Part shown: positions 55,141-64,000 of the stretch, one piece after another
Layout: every line of letters begins with the position of its first letter
Position numbering within the stretch: the stretch's first letter is position 1
Assembly: GCA_948099385.1 (NCBI GenBank)
Contig: CANUEZ040000031.1
Span: forward strand, 5,635,001-5,699,000
Source: Fasciola hepatica
Taxonomy: Eukaryota > Platyhelminthes > Trematoda > Plagiorchiida > Fasciolidae
Direction of reading: 5' to 3'
DNA length: 64,000 nt
Translations under genes and position numbers: made by a program
Notes under the pieces: generated by a model
Database searches by the model: none
What the model saw: only the letters and a program-made list of their open reading frames with translations
Told to the model about the DNA's origin: nothing

Positions 55141-56114
55141 AGAACATATAGGGCGATCACAACTCCGTCAGCTGCCAGTACTCCACCCGGCTTGTGAATT
55201 TTCTTCTTGCAAAAAGCTCCATATTACCTTACAAGTGCTGTGTTCCCGTTGGCTCTATCGCAGTCAACAGTCTCCCAATCCCCGTAAATCCTCCGCTTCG
55301 GACTGAAGACTGCGCTACTTATACTAGCTAAAAATCTCTGAACAAGCTTTCCTTCAAATTGCTCGAATCAAGCGCATTGCGGCTGCCTGGTGAGGCCGTT
55401 TTCCATCGTTGTAAATGGTAAGGCCTAGGGCAGATTTCCAGATACCATACCCTGCCTCATGCATTGCCCCAGTTGTAACACCAAGGTCATCTAGACGTGA
55501 AAATCGGGTTGTCCAGTTTTTTGGTTTTTCCACCAACAAGGCTCGGTTTTGTGCCATTTCTAGCATAAATTTCCATCCACATTGAAGCACTGTATTTTCA
55601 GAGCTGTTAGCTGCGCCGCCCAACCGTGTATCCGTAGTCTGTTATCGCGAAATATCAACATAAGCCTTTTCCAAAAACTTTCGGTTGAAATCTATACAAG
55701 CTTACTCTTAGCGACTCCGTTCAATAAGCATATACCGATTGCCGGCTGGATCACGTCATTTAGGTATCAACTTGTACCTCTCTGTCAGTCGTGACCTCCA
55801 AGGCCTTAAATGTTATTCGGTGCTTGGTTCGGCGCCTCTATGGTAGAGCTTTGTCTATATACTCAGAAAAATCCAATAGCTTTTTTCTAACACCCGAGAT
55901 CCCGCGCGACTACTGCTAGAGGAATCACTGGTATTTCGGTCAACTTTGAAATCCGAGCCCTCAGCCTCCAGTCCCTCTCTCCTCACACACCTTTGCACAT
56001 CAGGCACATCAATCTCGATGTTTCCGATCAACTATATTTATTGACGGGGTGACTCAATGATATCTCTACATACATTTCTTTCTGAGGTGCAGCAGCCCAA
56101 TAAAACTTCTATAT
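55141..56114. other. Unassigned arm sequence upstream of a LINE ORF1
   Basis: Mirror of 482-1,456. The part nearest 56,115 is probably the 5' region of the LINE whose ORF1 follows. No gene is recognised. Confidence 0.4.
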
Positions 56115-57196
56115 GTGTCAGATCCAACTCCAGATGCTCTACAAACACGGCCGCCTCTGTTCTGGAACCAAAAAGTGTCTGAGTCTGTATCTGTTCGTTA
56201 TTTTCAACCTTTTCCATTACGAACCATTCAGGCCTCCAGAGGGATAAGAAACACAAACGCTGACATGACGGCAACCGTCAATACATGTTGTGTATCACTG
56301 GTCGATATATACAGCGGGATAGAAAATAGAGTCGGCGATTTGGAACAGAAGATAAACAAATTATATGTTAAGTGGCGATCGATTGAGTGTGCTTTATCAA
56401 AAATTTCCCCACTGACAATCATTTTTGAACCAATAGATCAAGCTGATCCAAAATTATTATCCAAATCCAGTCGGTAAATGGATGCAATCGCCTCGGAATC
56501 TCACAAAAGGATAAAGATTGCTAACAATGCTATAGTGGTAAACGTCTCGGACCATTTATTAACACAGTCTGTCAAAGCCACAGTACTGAACGCGAGCAAC
56601 ACAGCTCATCACACGTGCCATTGTACTAGGCTGCGGAAACGGTCACCACCCTACCCCCGCTCTCTCCTGCTTCAGTTTCACAACCAATTAACAACCCTTG
56701 AGTTCATCAGTAGTTTTCAAATGGTTGCTGCAGCTACGTCATTTAGAAATATCAAAATACATACCAATGACTCTTCTCTACAAAGAGGGATGGTTTGCAT
56801 GCAGAGAGGCAAACAAGTGCCTTCCATTGGCCCTGATCAAACATTGCCCGTGGATGCATCATTGCATACTCCACTGAACAGGATTTAAGCCAGAACACCC
56901 ACCGGCCTTGAGGCCTGTTCGGAACCAGTAAACCTTCATCAATTATCTCCAGGATCCCGGGAACGTTTCGCGCAGTTTATCCCATGTTGCGGCGCAGTTC
57001 TCTACCGACAAGCTGGAAAGGCCGTCACAAAACGTTTCTGTAAAACATATCAGACAAATGTTAGCTGTGACGAAACTCAGGGCAGCAAGTCTGCAGTGAA
57101 AAATGTGTCGGCATTACCATCGTTGCATATGACGCAAACAGCGACCGTGGACTGAGAATTAATGCCGCATGTGCCACCGACCCAACCACCAATAAA
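56115..57196 (+). pseudogene. LINE ORF1 crossing the outer breakpoint, then cut by a BEL/Pao insertion
   Basis: Frames 56,115-56,477 and 56,478-56,888 share a register and are separated by one TAA (56,475-56,477). Blocks: CVSLVDI, GIENRVGDLEQKINKLYVKW, KRIKIANNAIVVNVSDHLL, CTRLRKRSPPYPRSLLLQFH and KIHTNDSSLQR, matching the ORF1 of the loop LINE in order (IKKANNTVVFNIPDKLPL, VRLRKTSPQ, PLLIQF, ILPDKTPLQRK). The inverted repeat ends at 56,531, inside this frame. After 56,888 the register is lost, and at 57,197 the LTR element begins. Confidence 0.65.
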
Positions 57197-57562
57197 ATGT
57201 CGGCACACACGTTTGAGCAATGTGCGGCCAAATTCGCAACGGATCCCGAAGTCAAAAGGCGATTATCCGTGATATTCTACGACACTAGATTACTGAATGA
57301 ACAATAACACCAAATAGATACAACCCTCGATAATGAGATCACAAGGACTCAACAAACGAGAAACTGAATTGTGGCTTGCGAGCAAGGAGCACGTGCGTCA
57401 CGCAGGTCCAGAACATGGATATGACAAAATAGCGCTCTGGGCACGAACAAGCAACAATTGGTCCATAAAAACAAACAGTTCGTAAAGACACGTCAATAGT
57501 GTAAGCAAGTGAGTGATGTTAAGAAAAACACTGAACCGCAAAGGTTGTAGGGGGATTTTCCA
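57197..57562 (-). repeat. 3' LTR
   Basis: 366 bp. On the minus strand it begins TGGAAAATCCCCCTACAACC and ends GTGTGCCGACA. It is identical to the 5' LTR from about 57,222 to 57,562, then diverges over the last 25 bp, where the 5' LTR reads TATACGTTGCTCAAAAGTTT before ending in ACA. Confidence 0.85.
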
Positions 57563-58202
57563 CCAAAATCCTCCCGAATTCTTAGCAGATTCAAAGGTTT
57601 GGTATAAAGGTACTGATTCTTCCTACCTACCTAGACCCTGATGTCAGTGAGCGCGCCTAATGCTTGTCGTCAACGTTCTACTCATGGTCGCACCCAATCC
57701 GTTGGCCACACAAACGCGAGGTTATTCTACATCTTCCACGAGAACAACTGACCGATTGCGGGCGTGAAGAGGAAACATAGATGCTGTCATTGGAGGAGCC
57801 GTCCTGCCCCGGTTATATGTAATTGTGTGTGTGCGTGCGTATGATGTAATCGCCACTACCTTCACATATGCAAAATACATTTCAGCAAAGTCAACAAAAA
57901 TAAATTGCGAACACCGTCACATGATTGATAGGGATTGTGCGACCTAGCGTGCATCGTGTACGTGCGTATGTGTCTGGATGCATAACGGAATCACATGTAC
58001 CACCACATATCGAAAAGGACTCTCTGCAACGTTTACGAAAGACTTTGATCACTGTAACGTGTTTGATGGATATCATGTGGTATAACGAGTACAATGTAGG
58101 TGAGTGTGCGTCGGGGTGATGATGTTTCGATACGTCAGTGTGTCGGGATTGCTTCCATATATGAGGTTTCTTTACACACCTTGATGACGAGTGCGAAATA
58201 TT
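57563..58202 (-). other. 3' region between integrase tail and 3' LTR
   Basis: No supported gene. It contains a short TG/TGCG repeat near 57,825-57,845. Frames at 57,891-58,119 overlap on both strands and are not recognised. Longer than usual for a BEL/Pao 3' spacer, so it may include an insertion. Confidence 0.4.
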
Positions 58203-58511
58203 CTACTGGGCCTCAGCGTTATCAGCCTCTCCGCCTTCGCTCTCGAGTAGGTTAATACTGCGTATGCCACGAATGAGCACTCCGTTAGCTGTCTTCACTT
58301 TCACCGTTCTTATCATTCCGTCAGTGCTTTCGATGGTTTCCATAACTACTTCCAAGGACCAGGTGCTGAAATGTGCGCGTTCGTCTGCGATCATTACCAC
58401 ATCCCTAACCTTGAATGGTCTTGTTTTCACCAGCCACTTCTGTCGAGTCCGCAGAGCCGGTAGGTACTCCCTCAGCCAGCGCCTCCAGAAAACCTTGGCA
58501 AGGTAGTTCAC
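58203..58511 (-). pseudogene. Pol C-terminal DUF5641-like domain
   Basis: The frame starts in NYLAKVFWRRWLREYLPALR, TRQKWL, then VRDVVMIADE and ends near GVLIRGIRSINLLES. The RRW..EYLP.L..R..W and GD.V.I.DE blocks are the usual end of BEL/Pao integrase (DUF5641), just before the stop of pol. It overlaps no other coding block and is out of register with the integrase core, so a frameshift lies near 58,510-58,560. Confidence 0.88.
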
Positions 58512-58556
58512 CTGCTCTCATCCGTGGAGGTAGATCCCACGAAGTCTTACCGGCCC

Positions 58557-59101
58557 TCAGAAACCCTCGTTCGACCATAACGTCAATAAGTCATTCGGGG
58601 TGAGCGCCAGGTGGGTAGGGCCGCCGTGCACTACTGGAACCAGGGGGCCGTTGTTCAGAATTCTCTCTACCTCAAACATGACGGTGTTCAGCGTCTCGTC
58701 GTCGGGCGGCTGTTGCTCTATGATTGACAGCAATATCCGTCTGGCGGACCGGATCATGCGTTCCCATACGCCGCCGTGACGACTGGCCTGAGGGGGAATG
58801 AAGTGCCATCGCATACCACAGGCCACGGTTCGATTCTGCAGGTCGCCCTTGTTAACGTTTTTGTGCCAAAGCCGCAGTTCCTGGTGAGGCCCCACGAAGT
58901 TCGACCCATGGTAGGAGTATATATCTGTCGATACGCCTCTTTGGTTGATAAAGCCTGAAAGGCCCGTAGGAAAGAATCGGTCGTCATCGAATGTGCGACT
59001 TCTAGGTGTACCCCGCGTGACTTATTGCATGACAGGATACATCCATATCGCTTTTCTAATCTCTTCCCGCACTTGATCCACAAGGTCCCGAGATAGTCCA
59101 A
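58557..59101 (-). pseudogene. Integrase catalytic core
   Basis: Two overlapping frames. The first (58,754-59,101) has DYLGTLWIKCG, KRYGCILSCNKSRGVHLEVA and MTTDSFLRAFQAL (first Asp at DYLG and the second-Asp region lost). The second (58,557-58,895) has WHFIPPQASRHGGVWERMIR (the Glu of the DDE triad within GGVWE) and FEVERILNNGPL. The frame changes between them near 58,850. The usual SDNG block reads TPTMGRT here, so the second catalytic Asp is not preserved. Confidence 0.88.
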
Positions 59102-59317
59102 CCCGGTGTCGCTGAACGGCCATCAGCTCGCAGTCCCACTGCATTCTGGTAGCGGGGCCATGTGTTGTTTGCCCGCCGTGGCATTGCGTCTCCTACAATG
59201 CATAAAACGTCGGATTACGCATTTTACAGTCTCTCGTCCTCTCAGCAACCAAAGGCGCTTTCGGATGACACTCCTAACATGACTTTCCCCGGCAAGTCCC
59301 TGCGAGGCGTGGAAGTG

Positions 59318-59941
59318 TTAGATCATTAGCTCTACCACAGGTTTTCTCGCAAAGAGCAGTATAGGATACTTTGTGTCGAAGCTCAGGTGGGCATTGGCCA
59401 GCCTACCATCCACCTGCAGCAGTCCATCAATGAGTTTATGGTTTAAAAGCCTTAATTCGCCTCTGGGAGATGATATTTCTTTGTTGATTGGTCCCACTTC
59501 TTCCGCCCTCTCGAGCTCTCGGGCGAAAGCCTCCCGTAGTATCATTCTGAAAATATCGTATTCTGCAGCTTGTAGTTCATCGGGACTTATCGGGCCGACC
59601 CGTATCTGGCCTGACGGGGGTAGCCCTTTCATGGCTTGTAAGTTACTGTTGAACCTAGTTAACCAGGCTGAGGCACGAAGTGTCTTCGTCCAGAAAGAAA
59701 ACCTGACCAGTCGCGATAGAACGGATGTCGCTTCAATGAAGTTGGCTGCTATCACTACGCCTTTGATCTCCAGTTCCATCTCCGTAAGAGGTTTTAATTC
59801 GAACACGGGCCAGTCCCGCTTAGGCACTTGCAGGAAGTTTGGCCCTCTCGTCCAAATGTCTAGTTGCCTGAAGTTGGTCGCACCTCGGGAGCACTGATCG
59901 GCTGGATTATCGCCAGACCTGACATGACTCCACTGGCTCAT
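59318..59941 (-). pseudogene. RNase H end and integrase N-terminal region
   Basis: 207 codons. It begins SQWSHVRSGDNPADQCSRGA, the block that ends BEL/Pao RNase H (W.HV....NPAD..SRG), continues through GPNFLQVPKRDWP, and ends with LRLLNHKLIDGLLQVDGRLA and RKPVVELMI before the zinc-binding HH-CC region of integrase. The continuation at 59,102-59,317 is in other registers. Confidence 0.88.
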
Positions 59942-60090
59942 GGCTGATTCATCGTGGATAATAGTGGGTCGGTTAGCAACGAAAGTACTAAACCGGCTCC
60001 GGACGTTGTTAATATAGTAAAGTACTACCGTTGAGTCCGTCCAAAAGCTAGCCGACCAAATGTAGAAGTCAAAACATCTCTTTAACGCTT

Positions 60091-60306
60091 TTACGCCCTG
60101 ACTGTCAACACAGCTGCGCTGAGTTCAAGGCGTGCGATCAAGACCGACTTCAGTGGGGCGACGCGGGCTTTAGCGAACAGGATCCTCGTAGTATATTGTT
60201 CATCTCCTGTGCACCATCGTCCGTACACCACAGCTTCATAACAGACTTCGGATATATCGGAAAAGGCATGCAGTTCTCCAGTCCGCATCGTATGGCCAGG
60301 AGTCAA
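60091..60306 (-). pseudogene. RNase H core
   Basis: 71 codons with ELHAFSDISEVCYEAVVYGR and FAKARVAPLKSV, LIARLELSAAVL. FSDIS (usual FSDAS) carries the first catalytic Asp, and RLELSA carries the Glu. The frame then stops, and the gap 59,942-60,090 contains the rest in other registers. Confidence 0.88.
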
Positions 60307-60396
60307 ACATCGTGGAATCGTTATGTCCCCTTATTTCTTCAAGGTGTTTAAAAGTTCTTCTCAGTCCCGCCGGTCCCCTCGGTCAAGTGACTGGTC

Positions 60397-61068
60397 TCAA
60401 TCAACTTTCGTACTGCACAGCCGCTGCAGCGGGATCTTTACCGGTAGTAGCCAGGGTGAGACAAAACCCAGCGGGTCGAACAGACTAGTGACAGCGGATA
60501 GTATGCCTCGACGGGTTATTGGCAGCTCGGGAACGTTTAGCTCGAAAACAAAATTGTCCTTTTCCGCGTTCCATTGTATTCCTAAAATGCGTTCAGTAAG
60601 GAGTGGGGAGCCATCCAAATCTCTAACCTTTTCTGCCCTCTCGTGGTACGGAATGACCTCGAGCACTTATGGAGCGTTCGACATACATTTTGTTAAATGG
60701 GGGCCGTCCTCTTCTAGCAATCTTGTCAGGCCTCTGAACTGTGCTAGAGTTGATTTTTTATCATCGAATGATCCAAGATAGTCGTCGACGTAGATATTTC
60801 TGCTGACGCTATCTACTACCGACCGATAGACGAAACCTCCATGTTTCTCCGCAGCTTCCCGAAGGGCGTTGTTCGCCCGGAACGGTGACGATATGGCTCC
60901 GAAGAGGTGGACGGTCATCCTGTAATTTACGACTGCGTTGTCCCAGTCGTTCTCTTCCCATAACAGGAAAAGCAACGCATCTCGTTCGCCTGCCGGTATT
61001 TTTACCTGATGAAACATTTTCCTAATGTCGGCCGACAAGGCCACTCTACCCATTCTGAAACGGCACAA
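60397..61068 (-). pseudogene. Reverse transcriptase (one internal stop)
   Basis: One register. The first part has RFRMGRVALSADIRKMFHQV, GERDALLFLLWEEND, YRMTVHLFGAISSPFRANNA and NIYVDDYLGSFDD (catalytic YVDD intact). A TAA at 60,667-60,669 then interrupts, and the frame resumes with LEVIPYHERAEKVRDLDG, ILGIQWNAEKD and RRGILSAVTSLFDPLGFVSP. A TAG just upstream of 61,068 (in GPD-stop-TTPLIEVL) cuts off the fingers. Apart from stops the domain is well preserved. Confidence 0.92.
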
Positions 61069-61486
61069 AACTTCAATCAGTGGTGTGGTCTAGTCAGGGC
61101 CTTGCGGTAAGCGATCGTTTAACGACTTTTCTTGGAACTTGACTGCACAGTCGAAAACCATCCGCAGATTTTCGGATTTTTTTCTGGGTTGATAACCGGG
61201 TGGACAGGTAGATACCAGATACCCTTTCCGCCGTCGGTGTTGGCAGGCACCTTTTCAAAGTAGCTGAGAGCTTCGTTTTGCTTCATTAATTCCGCGTATC
61301 GTTCCCACAGATCCTGGTCTCGAAAGAAGCTTTCCTTCAGTCGACGTATTATTTGGAGAACATGAGTTATGTTATCAGTCCACGGGTCTGCAGATGTGCG
61401 CCATGGGAGGGGAACCTTGAGCTGTTTTTAAGGCCTCTAGTGCCTTTCCGCACCGTTTGTGAAGCTAAGTGATCTTCGTCAGACAG

Positions 61487-61720
61487 CTATGGCCCTTCGT
61501 CTCCAGTGTCATGAAACTCCTTTTCATACAGCCGCTGCAGGTGATAATCTATACGGTTCGTTTCGGCGTATAAATAATTCACGGAACCACATACCCCTAC
61601 TGGACCGTGTAACATCCATCCCAGAGCCGTGCGTACGGCGTAAGGTGCCTGGCGGTCACTCACTCTCTGGTCAAGTACCCAAGGCGCCTCTGGCACGTCG
61701 CAGCCGATGAGAAAACCCAC
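61487..61720 (-). pseudogene. Protease-RT linker
   Basis: 77 codons with FLIGCDVPEAPWVLDQRVSD and APYAVRTALGWMLHGPVGVC, a block found between protease and RT of BEL/Pao. The stretches 61,069-61,486 and 61,721-61,848 carry the flanking pol sequence in shifted registers. Confidence 0.85.
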
Positions 61721-61848
61721 TTCGTCGCCTTTTCAGTCTACAAAGGTTAAACCCTGCAGGTGGGGCCACCTAGTCAAGACTGCATTGACCGACCTTAGTG
61801 CTCGCATGGGGAGATCAGTTAACTTGAATGCTCCGTTGGTTCGATTTC

Positions 61849-62268
61849 CTAGTAAATGTCTAAAGAGATGAGTTGTAACCTCAACCGACCGGCGGTCATT
61901 ACTTGTGTTCCGCCCACCGTGCTCACTGCCAACGACATCGCGCTTTTAGCGAGTCCGTGTTTGTCGGCAAACCGCTCTTTCACTAGACTAGTGTTGGATC
62001 CACTATCGACGAAAGCCAACGCTTTGATCACCCCAGTTGGGGTCACTACTCCCACGGCAACTATGCCTAAGCGTACCGGTTTACTGGCAGATCGCGACGT
62101 TGAACAAATAACACTGGGCTTGGTACACGCCTCGGGTAAGGTTACTCCCGCCTGGTGCAACAATCGATGGTGTCTGCCCCTGCAGCCCTCGTAACCACAT
62201 TTGTTCCTTGTTCTACAAGCTGCCGCCAGGTGCTTGGTGTTGAGACAAATAAAACACGTTCCTGCCAT
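61849..62268 (-). pseudogene. Zinc knuckle and aspartic protease
   Basis: 139 codons. CFICLNTKHLAAAC is a CCHC knuckle (C-x2-C-x3-4-H-x4-C), followed by CGYEGCRGRHHRLLH. Then LGIVAVGVVTPTG and LAFVDSGSNTSLV: the active site is DSG, as in several Pao proteases. The frame is open through the protease fold. Confidence 0.92.
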
Positions 62269-62594
62269 CCTCGCTATTCCTCACCGTTCGTCTACTGTGG
62301 CATTGACAAAAGTGGGGCATTCTAGTAACCCGTCACTAGCATCACAGGACCAGCAACTTGGTTGCGCGTGGCCTCGCATGAAGTGGCGTGTGCATTGGTC
62401 CAAGGCTGATATCTCGGCTGTTCCCGAGCAGCGGGTTAAGCCAGGCTGGTACTGGGCTTGTTTGATCGGTTGCTGTCTCGGATAAGTCGGTCAAATCTGC
62501 TTTCGGCTATATTGGTTTGCCTGTCCAAGTATTCTGTCAGGTCTTCGAAATTAGCTGCCCTGTCGCTTCGGCTTATCCGTCCCGCTTCTTCCTT

Positions 62595-63038
62595 TTACCG
62601 ACCCTGTAGTTCGGGAGAAAGATGACGGACTATGCCTTCCAACTTGTGCATTGCATGTAGGTCAGCCCTGTAACCTAAGTGGTCGAGGGCTATTGAGCAG
62701 TTCTGCATCTTGATCACCAGGTCGGCCATTGCGCAGACGTCGCCCTTGGTTCTCTTTGCCTCCACCATCACGTCCTCTATTAGGTTACGGGCTACTTTGA
62801 AAGGTTGGTCAAACAAGTCCCTTAGAATCTTCTTTGCTCGGGTGTAGCGTTGTGCCGGGTCAAGCATGCTGCACCCGTCGATAGCTTCTCTTGCTCGGCC
62901 TTGACAGTAGTGAGTCAGGTAGAGAAGCCTTTGCCCGAGGTCGGTAACCTTATTTTCCACGAACGTCTCAAACTTCTTGACGAACTTGCAGTAGTTTTCA
63001 GATCGCCCGTCAAAAACTGTCAGTTTCACTTTTGGCAA
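62595..63038 (-). pseudogene. Gag core (DUF1759-type)
   Basis: 147 codons with VKLTVFDGRSENYCKFVKKF, LGQRLLYLTHYCQGRAREAI, RAKKILRDLFDQPFKVARN and IVRHLSPELQGR. It corresponds block by block to the gag of the inner elements (17,374-18,123). The frame stops before the zinc knuckle. 62,269-62,594 bridges them out of register. Confidence 0.92.
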
Positions 63039-63155
63039 ATCGATCGATGGTGTTTTATAGTCGGCGACCGAGGTGAAGTTTCCTATTTTGTTACACCCTG
63101 ATCTATCGGAAGTGTCATAATCGTTGGTCTTGTGCTCAAGCTCTTTCTGTATACA

Positions 63156-63400
63156 CTACTTTTCTGCTTCCTGGGCCTGCTGTCTAGCTGATAATAGCCG
63201 TTGTTCTAGGTCCAATACCCTCAGCCTATATAGATCGACATCCTTACAATCCATATTGCTCTCAGTAGCACACGAACTAGAACTGACAGAACTAAGCGAT
63301 CTAACATAAACTAAAGAATCAAAGGTACCAAAACCTCCCCAGTAATTCGCTGTATTACTTCCTCTCCAGATTCCAATGTTATCGATCCTTTTCTTGGCAT
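63156..63400 (-). pseudogene. Gag N-terminal part
   Basis: The likely start is the ATG at 63,398-63,400 (M-P-R-K-G-S), shortly after the 5' LTR. That register runs only to 63,311. The homologous continuation FDSLVYVRSLSSVSSSSC and RVLDLEQRLLSARQQAQEAE, a coiled-coil-like helix, is in the neighbouring register (63,156 on), so there is a frameshift near 63,350. Confidence 0.7.
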
Positions 63401-63441
63401 TTTGCGTCTTTTTCCTTGTTCCAAATTGATCTGTTGAGTAT

Positions 63442-63803
63442 TGTAACAAACTTTTGAGCAACGTATAGCCAAATTCGCAACGGATCCCGAAGTCAAAAGG
63501 CGATTATCCGTGATATTCTACGACACTAGATTACTGAATGAACAATAACACCAAATAGATACAACCCTCGATAATGAGATCACAAGGACTCAACAAACGA
63601 GAAACTGAATTGTGGCTTGCGAGCAAGGAGCACGTGCGTCACGCAGGTCCAGAACATGGATATGACAAAATAGCGCTCTGGGCACGAACAAGCAACAATT
63701 GGTCCATAAAAACAAACAGTTCGTAAAGACACGTCAATAGTGTAAGCAAGTGAGTGATGTTAAGAAAAACACTGAACCGCAAAGGTTGTAGGGGGATTTT
63801 CCA
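63442..63803 (-). repeat. 5' LTR
   Basis: 362 bp, offset exactly 6,241 bp from the 3' LTR over the identical part. On the minus strand it ends GTTTGTTACA, after which the internal region begins. The same CACA/TACA style end is seen in the inner elements. Confidence 0.85.
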
Positions 63804-64000
63804 CTACCGGTCGTTACTCCTCGCCTCCCACCTACTACGTCCGCTGGAATAAATGGCAAAACCAACCTCATCAAACCGGCAAACCCGCAGTTTCAGGGTC
63901 TTCCAGTAATCTGCCCAGCAGTTCTCTATCCTCGGTCATTCAAAAGTCAACTGATAAACCAGTGACATCATTCCTACAGCCTAGTTTGTCCACCTGGAGG
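63804..64000. other. Right flank of the BEL/Pao element
   Basis: 197 bp to the window edge with no recognised gene. One plus-strand register is open for about 160 bp and rich in Pro, Thr and Ser. It could be the interrupted LINE ORF1 continuing past the insertion, but I see no diagnostic block. Confidence 0.3.

Larger units (their letters stand above)
35905..56531. repeat. Outer inverted repeat, right arm (20.6 kb)
   Basis: Reverse complement of 66-15,996. It is 4.7 kb longer, mainly because of 47,413-50,002 and 42,243-44,620, which have no left counterpart. LINE ORF1 sequence runs uninterrupted across its outer end at 56,531, so this arm keeps the original context on that side. Confidence 0.95.
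57197..63803 (-). mobile_element. Nearly complete BEL/Pao LTR retrotransposon
   Basis: 6.6 kb on the minus strand: 5' LTR (63,442-63,803), gag, zinc knuckle, protease, linker, RT, RNase H, integrase, DUF5641-like tail, about 640 bp of 3' region, 3' LTR (57,197-57,562). The protease-RT-RNase H-integrase order is that of BEL/Pao. At least two in-frame stops and several frameshifts break pol. LTR ends read TG...CA. A purine-rich GAATTCGGGAGGATTTTGG (minus strand) lies just before the 3' LTR, as a polypurine tract should. I could not find a target-site duplication (flanks ATAAAA and CTACC differ). It interrupts or borders a LINE ORF1 on its left. Confidence 0.92.

Noticed and set aside
59373..59897. 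A 174-codon plus-strand frame
   Set aside because: It is the antisense shadow of the BEL/Pao RNase H-integrase frame at 59,318-59,941.
57197..63803. Reading the BEL/Pao element as an endogenous retrovirus with an envelope gene
   Set aside because: After the DUF5641-like end of pol there are only about 640 bp before the LTR, with no frame resembling an envelope protein.
1..64000. CRISPR arrays, bacterial operons, tRNA or rRNA genes
   Set aside because: No regularly spaced short repeats, no ribosome-binding-site-led gene clusters and no cloverleaf with matching A and B boxes were seen. The content is eukaryotic retroelements.

Overview
The window looks like repeat-dense nuclear DNA of a flatworm (Platyhelminthes), most likely a tapeworm of the Spirometra/Schistocephalus type. 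That assignment is an inference from the style of the retroelement proteins (BEL/Pao gag-pol, a CR1/jockey-like LINE with a separate ORF1, and an RTE-like reverse transcriptase). No search was run. I found no host gene that I can support, no tRNA or rRNA gene, and nothing bacterial. Almost every recognisable coding stretch is a retrotransposon relic with stops or frameshifts.

The main feature is a nested pair of inverted duplications. The outer pair has arms at 66-15,996 and 35,905-56,531, read as reverse complements of each other. They are nearly identical except for three large arm-specific indels (2,590 bp and 2,378 bp present only on the right, 277 bp only on the left). In the 19.9-kb loop between them lies a second, tighter inverted repeat (16,497-20,621 and 22,135-26,259, about 4.1 kb each, almost base-perfect, around a 1.5-kb spacer). 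Each inner arm carries a complete copy of one old BEL/Pao-derived LTR element that kept gag and protease but has an unrecognised 250-codon frame where reverse transcriptase to integrase should be. The rest of the loop holds a 5'-truncated LINE (26,429-28,310) and a nearly full-length, decayed LINE (28,914-35,904: ORF1, endonuclease, RT, long 3' region and tail), whose 3' tail ends at the inner edge of the right outer arm.

The outer arms are a mosaic of older insertions. On the right arm, reading outward on the + strand, these are: a LINE 3' end (-), a BEL/Pao gag-protease relic (+), a LINE 3' region (-), an RTE-like relic (-, right arm only), a gag-like scrap (+), a LINE ORF2 with a long 3' region (+) containing a foldback repeat, a BEL/Pao RT relic (+), a LINE endonuclease/RT relic (+), and the start of a LINE ORF1 (+). 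The left arm repeats this in mirror image. The left arm stops inside that ORF1, while the right copy reads on, so the left arm looks like the derived copy.

From 57,197 to 63,803 (- strand) lies a nearly complete BEL/Pao retrotransposon with two LTRs, identical over about 341 bp, and gag, zinc knuckle, protease, RT, RNase H, integrase and a DUF5641-like tail in order. It is broken by in-frame stops and frameshifts. The last 197 bp carry nothing I recognise. The main caution is that an inverted structure of this size can also come from an assembly joining two haplotypes or a folded-back read, so it needs spanning reads.
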